A DNA stretch of 64,000 nucleotides from Utricularia gibba. Taxonomy: Eukaryota; Streptophyta; Magnoliopsida; Lamiales; Lentibulariaceae. The first letter of the stretch is position 1, and each line of letters opens with the position of its first letter. The notes beneath the pieces are model-generated. The model saw only the letters and a program-made list of their open reading frames with translations, ran no database searches and was not told the DNA's origin. This document shows, one piece after another, positions 11,700 through 21,865 of this stretch. The translations under genes were made by a program, and so were the position numbers. The DNA lies in the NCBI GenBank assembly GCA_002189035.1, contig NEEC01000004.1, forward strand, positions 1,736,001 to 1,800,000, in the 5' to 3' direction.

Positions 11700-12440
11700 T
11701 GAATAAAAAAGACCTATTTTGCAATTTTTTACAGAATAGGGTTTTATATGGCTCCATCGACGTTTTACCTTTGTCAGACTTATTACATTTGCATTTTACC
11801 CTATTTTTAACTTTTTTTTGAAAATTACGTTATGTTCGTCAACTATTTGTAAAATGCCTTACATTAATATTTAATTTATAAATTAAATCATAAAAAATAT
11901 AAATACACAAAACTTAATCTTTATTCAACTCATAATACTAAATCTGAAATTTAAAAATTTCATAATCTAAACCTAAAAATTTAAACTTAAAATCTAAAAC
12001 TTAAATTTGAAATCTTAAACCCTTAAATCTTAAATCACAAAACTAAATATCAAGTTCTAAAATTTAAACCTCAACTCTAAAATTTAAATCTGAAACTAAA
12101 AAAATTAAATCCCAATTAAAATCTTAAACCCTAAATCAGTAATCTTAAAAAATTGTGAAATCTTAAACCCTAAATTCTAAATCAGTAATCATAAAAATTA
12201 CTGATAAAATTATGAAAACTTAATATATAATATTCTTAAGTTATAAATACTAAATATTAAACTTTAAAATTGAACCCCTAAATTATAAATCCAAAAAAAA
12301 CATTCAAAAACGAAAAAATCATAAAGTAGGGTAAAACGCAAAGAACAACTTATTTTTTTGGTAATTTACAAATCTTTGCTATAACTAGGGTAAATGGCAA
12401 ATAAAATAAAAAAGTTCAGGTATTTAGGTCATTTCCCCGG
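11700..12440. repeat. Telomere-like CCTAAA-word block with inverted flanks
   Basis: Between about 11930 and 12300 the plus strand is built of degenerate words such as TTAAATCT, AAATCTTAAACC and AAACCCTAAA. Two exact AAACCCTAAA words sit at 12126-12135 and 12165-12174, within an imperfect tandem repeat of roughly 40-45 bases that also shares AAATCAGTAATC. Outer flanks look like inverted copies: TTTGCATTTTACCCTA near 11790 against TAGGGTAAAACGCAAA near 12328. This may be a short repetitive element with terminal inverted sequence, or a remnant of interstitial telomeric DNA. Its edges are approximate. Confidence 0.5.
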
Positions 12441-12545
12441 TTTTATATCTAATTCATTTTTTGGAGAGGGCCATATCGCAAACGTATATCAGTAATTTAC
12501 CTGCAGCCAACTTCCTCCCTTCGTGTTATTCTGTCGGCGGCGGCT

Positions 12546-14298
12546 ATGGAGGACGGGTTCCCGGCGGTGAAGCTTTTTGGACAAGGATATTCATACACGT
12601 ACGATGATGTAATCTTCCTTCCCGGGTACATTGACTTTTCGGCGGACGCCGTTTCTTTATCCTCAAAGCTCAGCCGCCGCATCCACCTTTCGACTCCCTG
12701 CGTTTCTTCTCCGATGGACACAGTCACAGAGTCTTCCATGGCGGTAGCCATGGCTTCCCTCGGCGGAGTCGGAATTGTTCATTACAACACGCCGGTTGCC
12801 AAGCAAGCTGCATTTGTTCGCCGCGCCAAGTCGCATAAGATTCCGTTCAATCATGAACTTGTGTTCAGAGCCCCTTCGGATACGATTTTGTCGGCAGAAG
12901 AGTTTGGTTCGGCTCCGTGCATCTTTGTAACTGAGGCAGCGCGGGAGAATTCGAAGCTATTGGGTACGGTGAAGAAATCGGATTGGGAAAAGTTAGATAA
13001 TTTTGAGGTAAGGGTTTCTGAGTATATGAAAAAGTCTCCGGTTTCAGTTCCTGCTAGTTATAGCTTTGAGGATGTGGCTGGTTACTTGTCTAAGGAAAAC
13101 CTTGAATTTGTGCCATTGGTGAGGGATAACGAGGGAGTGGAAGAAATAGCTAACCTGGTGACCAGTGAGGATGTTGATAGAATTCACGGGTTTCCGAAGT
13201 TGGGATTGCCATCATTGGGTTCTGATGGGAGTTTCTTGGTTGGCGCTGCTGTAGGAACTAGGGAATCTGATAAAGAAAGATTGGAGCATTTAGTGAAAGC
13301 AGGGGTCAATGTGGTTGTTCTGGATAGTTCACAAGGGAATTCAATATATCAAATTGAGATGATCAAGTATGTGAAGAAAGTATATCCAGATTTGGATGTG
13401 ATTGGGGGAAATGTAGTGACTTGTAGCCAAGCACAGAACTTGATTCAGGCTGGTGTTGATGGATTGAGAGTTGGCATGGGATCTGGTTCCATTTGTACCA
13501 CACAAGAAGTGTGTGCTGTTGGGCGTGGACAGGTTAGTTAATGTTGTTTGTGGAAGAATATTCTTTGTAGTATTTTTATGTCTTTTGCATGTCATGAGAG
13601 CATATTATAAGATGTTTGAAACTTTTTGTAGGCAACTGCAGTCTACAAGGTTGCATCAATTGCTGAAAGTAGTGATGTTCCTGTGATTGCTGATGGAGGA
13701 ATATCCAATTCTGGACATATTGTTAAAGCTCTTACCCTTGGAGCATCAACTGTAATGATGGGGAGCTTTTTAGCTGGTAGTACTGAAGCACCTGGAAACT
13801 ATGAGCTAAAGGTTATATCACACCCTTTGCAAGATAAAAAGTCTAGTGTTTGTTAACATTTCTATATTAATGGACTCTACATTGTCTTGCAGGATGGTTT
13901 TCGTGTCAAGAAATATAGAGGCATGGGATCCCTAGAGGCAATGATGCAAGGGAGCGATGCTCGGTATTTGGGTGATACAGCAAAACTAAAAATTGCACAA
14001 GGTGTAGTTGGTGCTGTTGCTGATAAAGGCTCAGTTTTGAAGTTGGTGCCTTACACAATGCAAGCTGTGAAACAAGGATTCCAAGATTTGGGTGCTTCAT
14101 CTCTGAAATCTGCCCATGACCTCTTGAGATCAGGCGTACTACGTTTAGAGGTATCTCCAAATCTGTGATCAACAATTCAAGATTATGAACATGCATCATA
14201 TTGTCTATCATATATGCTATCTCCAGGTAAGAACAGGAGCAGCGCAAGTTGAAGGTGGTGTGCATGGTCTTATCTCCTATCAAAAGAAAGCCTTTTGA
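12546..14298 (+). CDS. IMPDH: Inosine-5'-monophosphate dehydrogenase
   Basis: Catalyses the NAD-dependent oxidation of IMP to XMP, the committed step of guanine nucleotide synthesis in the cytosol. Four exons, 12546..13532, 13632..13811, 13893..14150 and 14227..14298, give 498 residues, the usual plant length. The N-terminal barrel part has [18 protein letters not shown] pair fills about residues 115-230 ([17 protein letters not shown], then [15 protein letters not shown]). The catalytic loop is [13 protein letters not shown] with the Cys that forms the E-XMP thioester, followed by [15 protein letters not shown] and the flap [12 protein letters not shown]. The last exon is only 24 codons and begins right after CTCCAG with GTAAGA, so its acceptor is followed by a donor-like sequence. 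It converges on the ALIS gene, with 281 bases between stops. Confidence 0.97.
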
Positions 14299-14579
14299 TA
14301 ACTATAATTGAAGGTTTTGTTGTGCACTAGTACCCTACCCTTTTATTTCAAGTATTTTTGTTTTTCCTCTTCCTACATTAATTCTATGTGCTGTTCCAAT
14401 TCTCAACTGGAATGAACTCACTAAGCTTTGTTATGAATATTGGCATTGATATGTTTAATATGCCTCACTTAATTTATAGCAAGATTCCAGATACAAAATC
14501 TGTCTGTCATCATGTGTTCTTCATAAGGCAACATTTACATTAGATGCACCACACCAACAGCACTGAATCATCTCATCAA

Positions 14580-16501
14580 CTAGCTTTTACCGGCCCCCGG
14601 ATTTCGGTTCCACGATAGATATGTCGGATCCCCAAGTTGCCTGAAAAGCATAGTATCGGCTGGTAAGTTTAAGTCCATCATATGCAAGATTGCTAGCAGT
14701 AAAATCTCAAAGTTGCAGGTTGAAAGAGAGCAGCATGACAGTACCGTGGTTTAATCAGGTAAATGAGCGAGAACACCATGGCCAGGAAAAAGCACAAGCT
14801 ACCCACTGTCAGATATGCGATACCCACGAAATCATTTTTCCCTCCAAGCCAACTGGCTGTAGAAAGAACAAGTTTCTTTCTCCCTCCGAAACTGTAAGTG
14901 TTGTATCTGTTCTGTAATGTAACATTAATCACATCCCTAGCTTGCAGATCCGTCTCTATTCTACCATATAATTTTCTGAATGTCGGGAGCGCAGCTGTTC
15001 GCATCCAGACAATGAGATCCTCTTGCTCACTCAACTGTTAAGATGCACAACAGAAAGGTGAAAAAAGTTTATGCTATGACCCAATAACGTTGTAGAGGGA
15101 TAAGAGGCATACCGGGACTGAACGATCAAGTGTCCCACCACCTATAAGAGTGCCATTCTGAAAGTTACGGGGGAAGACATTTCTTCCAAACTTATGATCC
15201 CTGTCACTCCTCCATGAGATACCTCTCTTGTTAATGGCTAATTGCTGATTACCGAGAGTTAAGTCATAAGTATCATTAAACAGGCTCCATGCGATTAAAC
15301 CGCAAGGAACAATTGACACCCCGTTTGATGTGGTTCCCTCAGGTCTACATGGACTTGTTGCATTTTCACTTGCAGGATTTCGCAGCTGTTGATCACTTCG
15401 GCTTCTCACATACCTAAAGGCCATGAAAGAAAAAAATGCATCTGATGACACCAGCAATAATAGAACCAGAAGACGAAAATATCAAACAAAAGCATACTGA
15501 AATCGATGAATAAACTGTAAACTCTGAGCGAAAATTTTTTTACTCATATCAAGACAGACATCATGGAAGCCCGAGTTAGGTACCTTCGATGATTTTGGTA
15601 GAATCCTTCGAGCTGGTAATAAACATAAATTGGCTGCCTCATACGCTTTGGAACCTGAAATTGATGAACACTTTTGTTATACAAACAGAAAAAAAAAAAA
15701 AAAAAACTAGCTATGATCCAACATCCCAGCTACAAAAAAAAAAAAAAAAAGCAACTCACTGTAAGAGTTCTGATGCAGGTTTTGTCTTCAGGGCCTTGAA
15801 TAAAGGAAAGTTCCTCATTCCTGTATCTCGAAGGGATGCAATCAGCATCATATCGGTCCACAATTTCGACAACCTAGGGACAAATACAGATTTTTTATTC
15901 AACAAAGCGCTTGAAAGCAGAGAAAAAGAGATTATGTGCTGGTTAAAAAAGCATACGTTTCGAGATGCAAGGAGGGTGACCACTCCAATTGGAATGAACA
16001 CAATGCTCACAAGCAAAAATGTCGATATAACCTGAAGGAATGGCAAGGTGGAGTCAATATGAGGACAATCTAAATCCGGAGCTCAAAATGAATTGTGAAA
16101 CGAATCTAAATTACCCATTTAGGAGTAAGAATAGGTTTGCATGCTGGCAACTCTTGTTGTGTGAACCTTGAATCTGAAGATAAGCACAAAAAGATGATGC
16201 AAGTATTCTCACCCAGAACAAGAACCCCAAAAACACAAAGACCGCGTCATGATATTAGCTCATCACAAGGAATTTTTCTCCTTTGACGAATTCCCCAAAC
16301 TGATCGTAGATCAAAACAAACCCGCCTCAAAGAATTATAAATACTGGAAACAACTCAAGCAAGCAAAATTAAGAACTGAAATTAAGGCAAGACGCATAAA
16401 AACTTACACTTGGGTCTCTTGGAATTTCTCCTGATATTGGATTCAGCGGCTTCCCCTGGTCCTGGACCACCGGAACTCGAAGATGGAGCACTTGAGCTCA
16501 T
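14580..16501 (-). CDS. ALA-interacting subunit (ALIS), LEM3/CDC50 family
   Basis: Beta subunit of P4-ATPase phospholipid flippases, needed for their exit from the ER and their activity. Eight exons fit in phase: 16408..16501, 16115..16173, 15957..16031, 15760..15873, 15584..15654, 15113..15413, 14745..15034, 14580..14640 (354 residues). A Ser/Gly/Pro-rich cytosolic N-terminus leads to RFTQQELPACKPILTPKW. Membrane segment 1 is VISTFLLVSIVFIPIGVV. The large exoplasmic domain has paired Cys (DADCIPSRY, DKTCIRTLT, SPCRPEG, IVPCGLIAWS) and candidate N-glycosylation sites NAT, NDT, NGT and NVT. Membrane segment 2 is AYLTVGSLCFFLAMVF, and the tail has GDPTYLSWNRNPG, as in plant ALIS proteins. The intron 15655..15759 contains two A-runs of 18 and 17 bases. 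The 5' end faces the D6PK-like kinase gene. Confidence 0.95.
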
Positions 16502-17551
16502 ATCGCTACTAATTCTTTCTTTCCCCTTAGTCCCTTCCTGGAAAAGATTTGATCTTATATCCACCCCACCAAAATCGAATGTAAAGGAAACCCGACAACG
16601 AAACCCAAAAAACCTAGATGAAGAATAGAGGATTGCAGTAGTTGGAGGATCGCGGTGACGGGAGGATAAAGAAATAAAACGCAGAAGGTTCCTTAGGTAT
16701 GAATCGGCTTCATGCTGTTGCTCGTTGACTTTGAAATTTCGCTACTCGTCTCGAGCGAATGAAATGAAATTTCCCCGTTGCGAATTCCGATATGGAAATT
16801 TCAAAGAAACATCCCAATGGCACGACGTTAAAAAGATTATAATAATAAAAGTTGTGTTTTTGCAGATGACCATCTTCGTGTCATCTTCCATGTTCGTGTC
16901 GGGTCCGAGTCGGAGTCGGAGTCGGATCGTGCAGGTGGTATACCAAGTAAATAGGAGAATCCATGAGGATTGAATACCACGATTTCAGAGCTTAAAATGG
17001 CGATCTTTTCTTAACCTCTTCTCTCTTCCCCAAAGTATGGAGTTTCATGTTTTCTGTTTATTTTCCTGGCCCTCCTTCTCCCATCCCATGGCGATGATCC
17101 CTGCAACATAAACAATGATAACGGCCACCTTAACATACTCAAAGGCTCCCTGACCACGCTTCCATCCGCATGTTGTTGCTTTTATTTATGAAGAACTGCT
17201 TGATGGATCAAGGGATGAAATTTGTTTGCTGAAAGTTTTCGAATAGGTATTTCATGGAGCACCACTGTGCGTTTGTTGGCGTTCCTGATGAGAAATCACT
17301 TATCTTGCGTCGTTTTTCGTAGAATTTTTGGACAAGGAACTTCTTTTACGCGGAAGAACTCGATGAAGTCAGTTCTTCACAATCCTCGAGGCCCGACTGA
17401 GGTCATTGTCTAGATAACTTTTGTTGTTTATGATTGCATGCAGAAAAAACCGATTGTGGGAAATGTGGATATGATGGTATCTAGGATTGATTTCATGGAT
17501 TGAAAGGGTGCTGTTATCTATTTGTTTCCCTGTGTGTAGTGAATTTGAAGA
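16502..17551. other. Divergent promoter region, ALIS / D6PK-like kinase
   Basis: About 1 kb between the ALIS start and the kinase start, shared by two genes transcribed away from each other. It must hold both leaders and promoters. A pyrimidine-rich stretch and a splice-acceptor-like GTGTGTAG just before the kinase ATG suggest a 5' UTR intron there. No further gene is seen. Confidence 0.55.
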
Positions 17552-19352
17552 ATGTATGTCTCTTATTCCTCCTCATGGAAACAGGAAAGCCAGAGAGAAG
17601 TAGATGGGGATACAAAGTTGAAGCTGGATTCAAGTATTTCGATGTCTGGTGCATCTTTTGAACCAAAAGCATCAGATCATCTCTCGAAAGGGAGCACTCA
17701 GCCTGCCCCTATTGCACCTTCCGAACCTCTCATTCTTGATTCCATTTCTCATGGGAATACTTGTTCTGCTAGTAAAATTGAAAACATGGCAACAGATGGA
17801 GTAAATCCATACCAACTCCTTGGTGTAAATGGAGGTAAGCACATAAATGATCCCATCAGAACTTCTCCAGATGTTTCACCAGAGTCACCCAATACAAGAA
17901 TAAACAACACAAAGGGCAGTTTATCAACTGTTAATCCTAGTCGTGGTGTAAGTGGCGGCCGGAGTGACAATTTAGACAGCACCGGTGCACCCCTTAGGCC
18001 CCATACCGGTGGTGATGGTCGATGGGATGCCATTACTTCTGCTTCAAAGGATACCCCTCTCGGTATGAATAAATTTAGACTTCTGAAGCGGCTTGGGTAT
18101 GGAGATATTGGAAGTGTATACCTTGTTGAGCTCCGAGGGACTCGCACCTTCTTTGCGATGAAAGTTATGGACAAAAGTTCTCTAGCAAGCAGAAATAAAC
18201 TGCTTCGTGCACAAACCGAGAGAGAAATTCTTGGCCTACTTGACCACCCTTTCTTGCCTACTTTATATACTTACTTTGAGACTGAAAAGTTTTATTGCTT
18301 AGTGATGGAGTTCTGTAGTGGAGGAAACCTTCATACTCTCCGGCAAAAACAGGCGAACAAGCACTTCTCTGAAGAAGCTGCAAGGTTAATTAAATGCTTA
18401 TACATCATCACCTCCGGTCTTCTTTCTTTGATTCCGGTAATGCAGCTGATCAGTGGAAACTTATCATCCTTGCAGATTCTATGCATCGGAGGTTCTGCTT
18501 GCACTCGAGTATCTTCACATGTTGGGAATAGTATACAGGGATCTGAAGCCGGAGAACGTTCTAGTACGTGAACAGGGCCACATTATGCTGTCCGATTTCG
18601 ACCTCTCACTCCGGTGCTCTGTGAATCCTACATTAGTAAAATCATCCTCCACCCATCATGGAAATGCAGAGGACAATGTAGGTGGGATCCTCACTGATGA
18701 CAGTATGGTTCGTGGTTGTATTCAGCCATCATCTTTCTTCCCACGCCTCCTCCCAAAAAAGGGTCGAAAATCAAAATCAGACTTCGGCCTCGGAAACAAT
18801 GGCAGCAGCCTGCCGGAGCTCTTAGCCGAACCGACAAATGTACGTTCCATGTCCTTTGTGGGCACACACGAGTATCTAGCGCCGGAGATCATCCGCGGAG
18901 AGGGCCATGGCAGTGCAGTAGACTGGTGGACATTCGGTATCTTCTTATACGAACTGTTACATGGAATGACACCTTTCAAAGGATCTGGAAACCGCGCCAC
19001 GCTATTCAACGTGATCGGGCAGCCGTTGAAGTTCCCGGAGACGCCGCAAGTGAGCATGACGGCTAGGGATCTCATAAAAGGCCTGTTGGTGAAAGAACCA
19101 CATAAGAGAATTGCATACAAGAGAGGAGCGACTGAGATAAAACAGCATCCCTTCTTCGAGGGCGTTAACTGGGCTCTGGTAAGAAGCGCAGCTCCGCCTT
19201 ATGTCCCGGAACCTGTAGATTTTAGTCAGTTTGGCGGCAAGGATTCCGTTGCTCCTTCCGATAAGAAGATTGCTGCGCATGTTGGGAATGATACCACCAC
19301 CAACAGCACCACCCCAGCTGATTCTTCCTACGTTGAATTCGAATATTTTTGA
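17552..19352 (+). CDS. AGC-VIII protein kinase, D6PK-like
   Basis: Ser/Thr kinase of the plant family that phosphorylates PIN auxin exporters at the plasma membrane. Two exons, 17552..18384 and 18476..19352, give 569 residues, with the intron inside the kinase domain as in this family. The first ~170 residues are Ser-rich and probably disordered. The kinase domain has [14 protein letters not shown], the AMKVMDK lysine, [11 protein letters not shown], and SDFDLSL, i.e. DFD replacing DFG, the hallmark of AGC-VIII. An insert of about 80 residues before [15 protein letters not shown] carries the basic KKGRKSKS patch. The protein ends VEFEYF, a FxxF-type hydrophobic motif that can dock PDK1. ATG 17552 is the first Met in frame; the true start could be Met31. 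Closest named genes are D6PK/D6PKL and KIPK relatives. Confidence 0.92.
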
Positions 19353-19856
19353 GGGGCGAAGAAGCTGGCCGTGGATTTATCTGTTTAGACTCTATTTCTT
19401 CTTCTTCTTCTTCAGAAAACTCCATCACCGGAATGTCTGTACCAAGGTAGCTCACAGAGAACTAAAATCTCCTATGGGCAACGACATAGATACATTCATA
19501 TACAAAGTCATATACTTCTTGTTTCATTTTTTTGTTTATTTTTTCCCAACACGTGGAATGAGTAGGTATTTTTCTTAAATAATTTTTTCTAAAAAAATCA
19601 TTAGTTGAATAATTTAATTTTTTCATTTTCATACTCTAACATAACATTCTTATTACATATTTTATATTACACTAAAAACCTATTTTCATTTTCTCATTTT
19701 AATTTTTAGAAAATAAAAATATAAAATAAAGTAATTTTTCAGAATAATAGTTCATATATATGATAAATGATAAATTATTTCTCGAAAAAAAGTGTATTAA
19801 AAAAGAAGTTTACTTATAGATTCTATTCCATTTCAATTTTTACATTTAGACTGTGA
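19353..19856. other. 3' flank of the kinase gene and AT-rich spacer
   Basis: The segment starts with the kinase 3' UTR, including a short TTC repeat near 19390-19412, and grades into AT-rich spacer. No gene is seen. Confidence 0.55.
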
Positions 19857-20076
19857 GTGTATTTGATAGTATAGTATAAAATATTTATAATTAAGTTTAT
19901 ACATAATTATTATTTGATTAACTAGTATATGTATATCATTTTTATATTACTATATCACTCAAATATTCATTTTTTGAATATATAGGTGATACACATATTG
20001 AGAATAAGTTTAATTATATTTATATCACTCATATCTTTAATTTTTTATTTTCGAATATCAAATATTATATACAATT

Positions 20077-20119
<43 letters not shown>

Positions 20120-20125
20120 CAACCG
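19857..20125. mobile_element. MITE-like element, copy A
   Basis: An AT-rich segment of about 269 bp starts GTGTATTTGATAGTATAG and ends near ATTATCAACC. It shares its layout with the segment at 60045-60307: the word TTTGATTAACTAG lies 55-56 bases inside the left end in both, and later words such as ATATATCACT/TATATCACTC and TTATATTTATA follow in the same order. Ends are imperfect inverted repeats around TTTGATA. No coding capacity. An (AT)n run sits at its right end. Confidence 0.5.
20079..20116. repeat. (AT)n microsatellite
   Basis: A perfect AT dinucleotide run of about 38 bases at the right end of the MITE-like element. Confidence 0.92.
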
Positions 20126-20426
20126 ATATCTGAATCTTTAATTGAAGAATAGGGAAGAAAAATATATGTATTTTTTATTTTAGAAAATTTTAATAAAAAT
20201 ACAAAAAAATATATAAAGGTATTTATCCGATTTCCCTCAATTCTCTCGCCTTTAAGTCAATAGTGAACTGAGTGGAAAGAAATAGGGTGCTTGGTCCCAT
20301 GTAATTGACAGCCACTAGATTTCAGTGCCCAGAATTAATTCTTTGACAAATGAAATGAAAGCCCACCATCCACTTACCCCATAAATTCATTGCTTTTTTT
20401 CGTTACAAGATCAAAAACCGCTTACA
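20126..20426. other. Upstream region of the aspartic protease
   Basis: About 300 bases, AT-rich at first and then of ordinary composition, including CCCATAAATTC about 40 bases before the protease ATG. No gene is seen. Confidence 0.5.
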
Positions 20427-21865
20427 ATGGGATTCCTGTTCGTCCTCTTTGTTGCTGTTTCCGTTGCAGGACATGGCTACAGTCATGGCAAGTCATTTCA
20501 AGATTGGATTTTGATATGGCTACCCACATCATCCAAGTTTGAGTGTTTTTCAGCTGTTGGATTTGTGACATTTTTTTTTGTTTTCCAACTTGCAGCTGAT
20601 TCCAGGGCTTCGTCATCGCTGCAGTTGCCTCTGTTTCATCCTCAGAGTGGAGAATTGGAACAGTTCGCGGCGCCGTTCACGGCGGTTCTCGATCATGACG
20701 TCGCCAGGGTTAAGTTCATGAACTCGAAACTCGCTGGGGAAAACGTCACTGGATTTCCGGGTTCCGGTGGGTTGACTGGTCGGAAGTCAGTCGGGGTTCC
20801 GGTGAATCCTGGATTGAGTCTTGGGGTCGGGAATTATTATACGAAAATCGGAATTGGAACTCCAGCGAGTTACCATCTTGTTGTGGTCGACACCGGCAGC
20901 TCATTCTCGTGGATCCAGTGTCAACCCTGTGATATATTCTGTCATGCTCAGGCTGGAGTTCTGTTCAATCCGACGGCGTCGGGGACTTACCGGCGACTAA
21001 GATGTGATTCCCTGAATGTGTTTCTCTCAAGAAAGCAACTCTGAATTCCCCCGTCTGCACAACTTCCAATGGCTGCATCTACACCGCCACGTACGGTGAC
21101 CGGAGTTACTCAATTGGGTATCTCAGCCAGGATTTCCTCGTTCTGGGGGCCGCATCTTTGCCCGGATTCGCATTCGGCTGCGGCCAGGATAACGAGGGAT
21201 TATTTGGACGATCCGCCGGACTTTTGGGCCTTGCGAAAAGTGAACTTTCCCTAATTTCCCAGTTCTCCAAAAAGTATACATACGCTTTTTCATACTGCCT
21301 CCCCACCTTAAACGGCGCCGGCGGGTTTCTCGCTATCGGTGGCGGCTCCGGCCGCGGATACAAGTACACTCCAATGCTTACGGATTCCAGAGATCCAACT
21401 TTATATTTCCTAAGGCTGTCGGCGATTTCCGTCTCCGGGCGGCCGGTGTCTGTCCCAGGAGCTGCGTATAGTCCCCGTACCATAATCGACAGTGGCACCG
21501 TGATCACACGTCTCCCTCCCGCAGTTTACTCAGCCTTCAGAACCCAAGTTGTTAAATTCCTCTCCTCAAAGTTCCGATTGACTGGAGCCATCTCGATCCT
21601 GGACGCCTGCTTCGCGGGCACCTTCAAACAGATTGCTCCGATCGTACCGCCGATCCAGTTGATCTTCCAAGGCGGCAGCGCCCTCAACCTCTCGCCTCAA
21701 AACGTACTCTACGAAGTTAAAACGGGGACGACATGTCTGTCATTCGCCGGAAACCTGAACCCCGACGACGTCACCATAATCGGAAACCAACAACAGCAGA
21801 CGTTTGATATCATCTACGATGTCGCAAATTCCAGAATTGGATTTGCCAGCGGCGGATGCCGCTAA
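20427..21865 (+). CDS. Nepenthesin-like (A1B) aspartic protease, one frameshift
   Basis: Secreted pepsin-fold endopeptidase. The start MGFLFVLFVAVSVAG looks like a signal peptide. A probable GC-AG intron, 20488..20595, follows; it is 108 bases and in frame, so it could also be read through. A propeptide-like stretch precedes the first active site DTGSSFSWIQCQPC, a Cys-bearing insert typical of nepenthesins (QCQPCDIFCHAQ), and the second active site IIDSGTVITRLP. The end IGFASGGCR is the family C-terminus. The frame is broken once: after CGACTAAGATGTGATTCC the reading stops at 21044, while the homologous sequence resumes in another frame at 21014 (ECVSLKKATLNSPVC). Loss of one C from the run at 21010-21012 accounts for this. 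Everything else is preserved, so an assembly error or a very recent lesion is likely. Confidence 0.85.
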
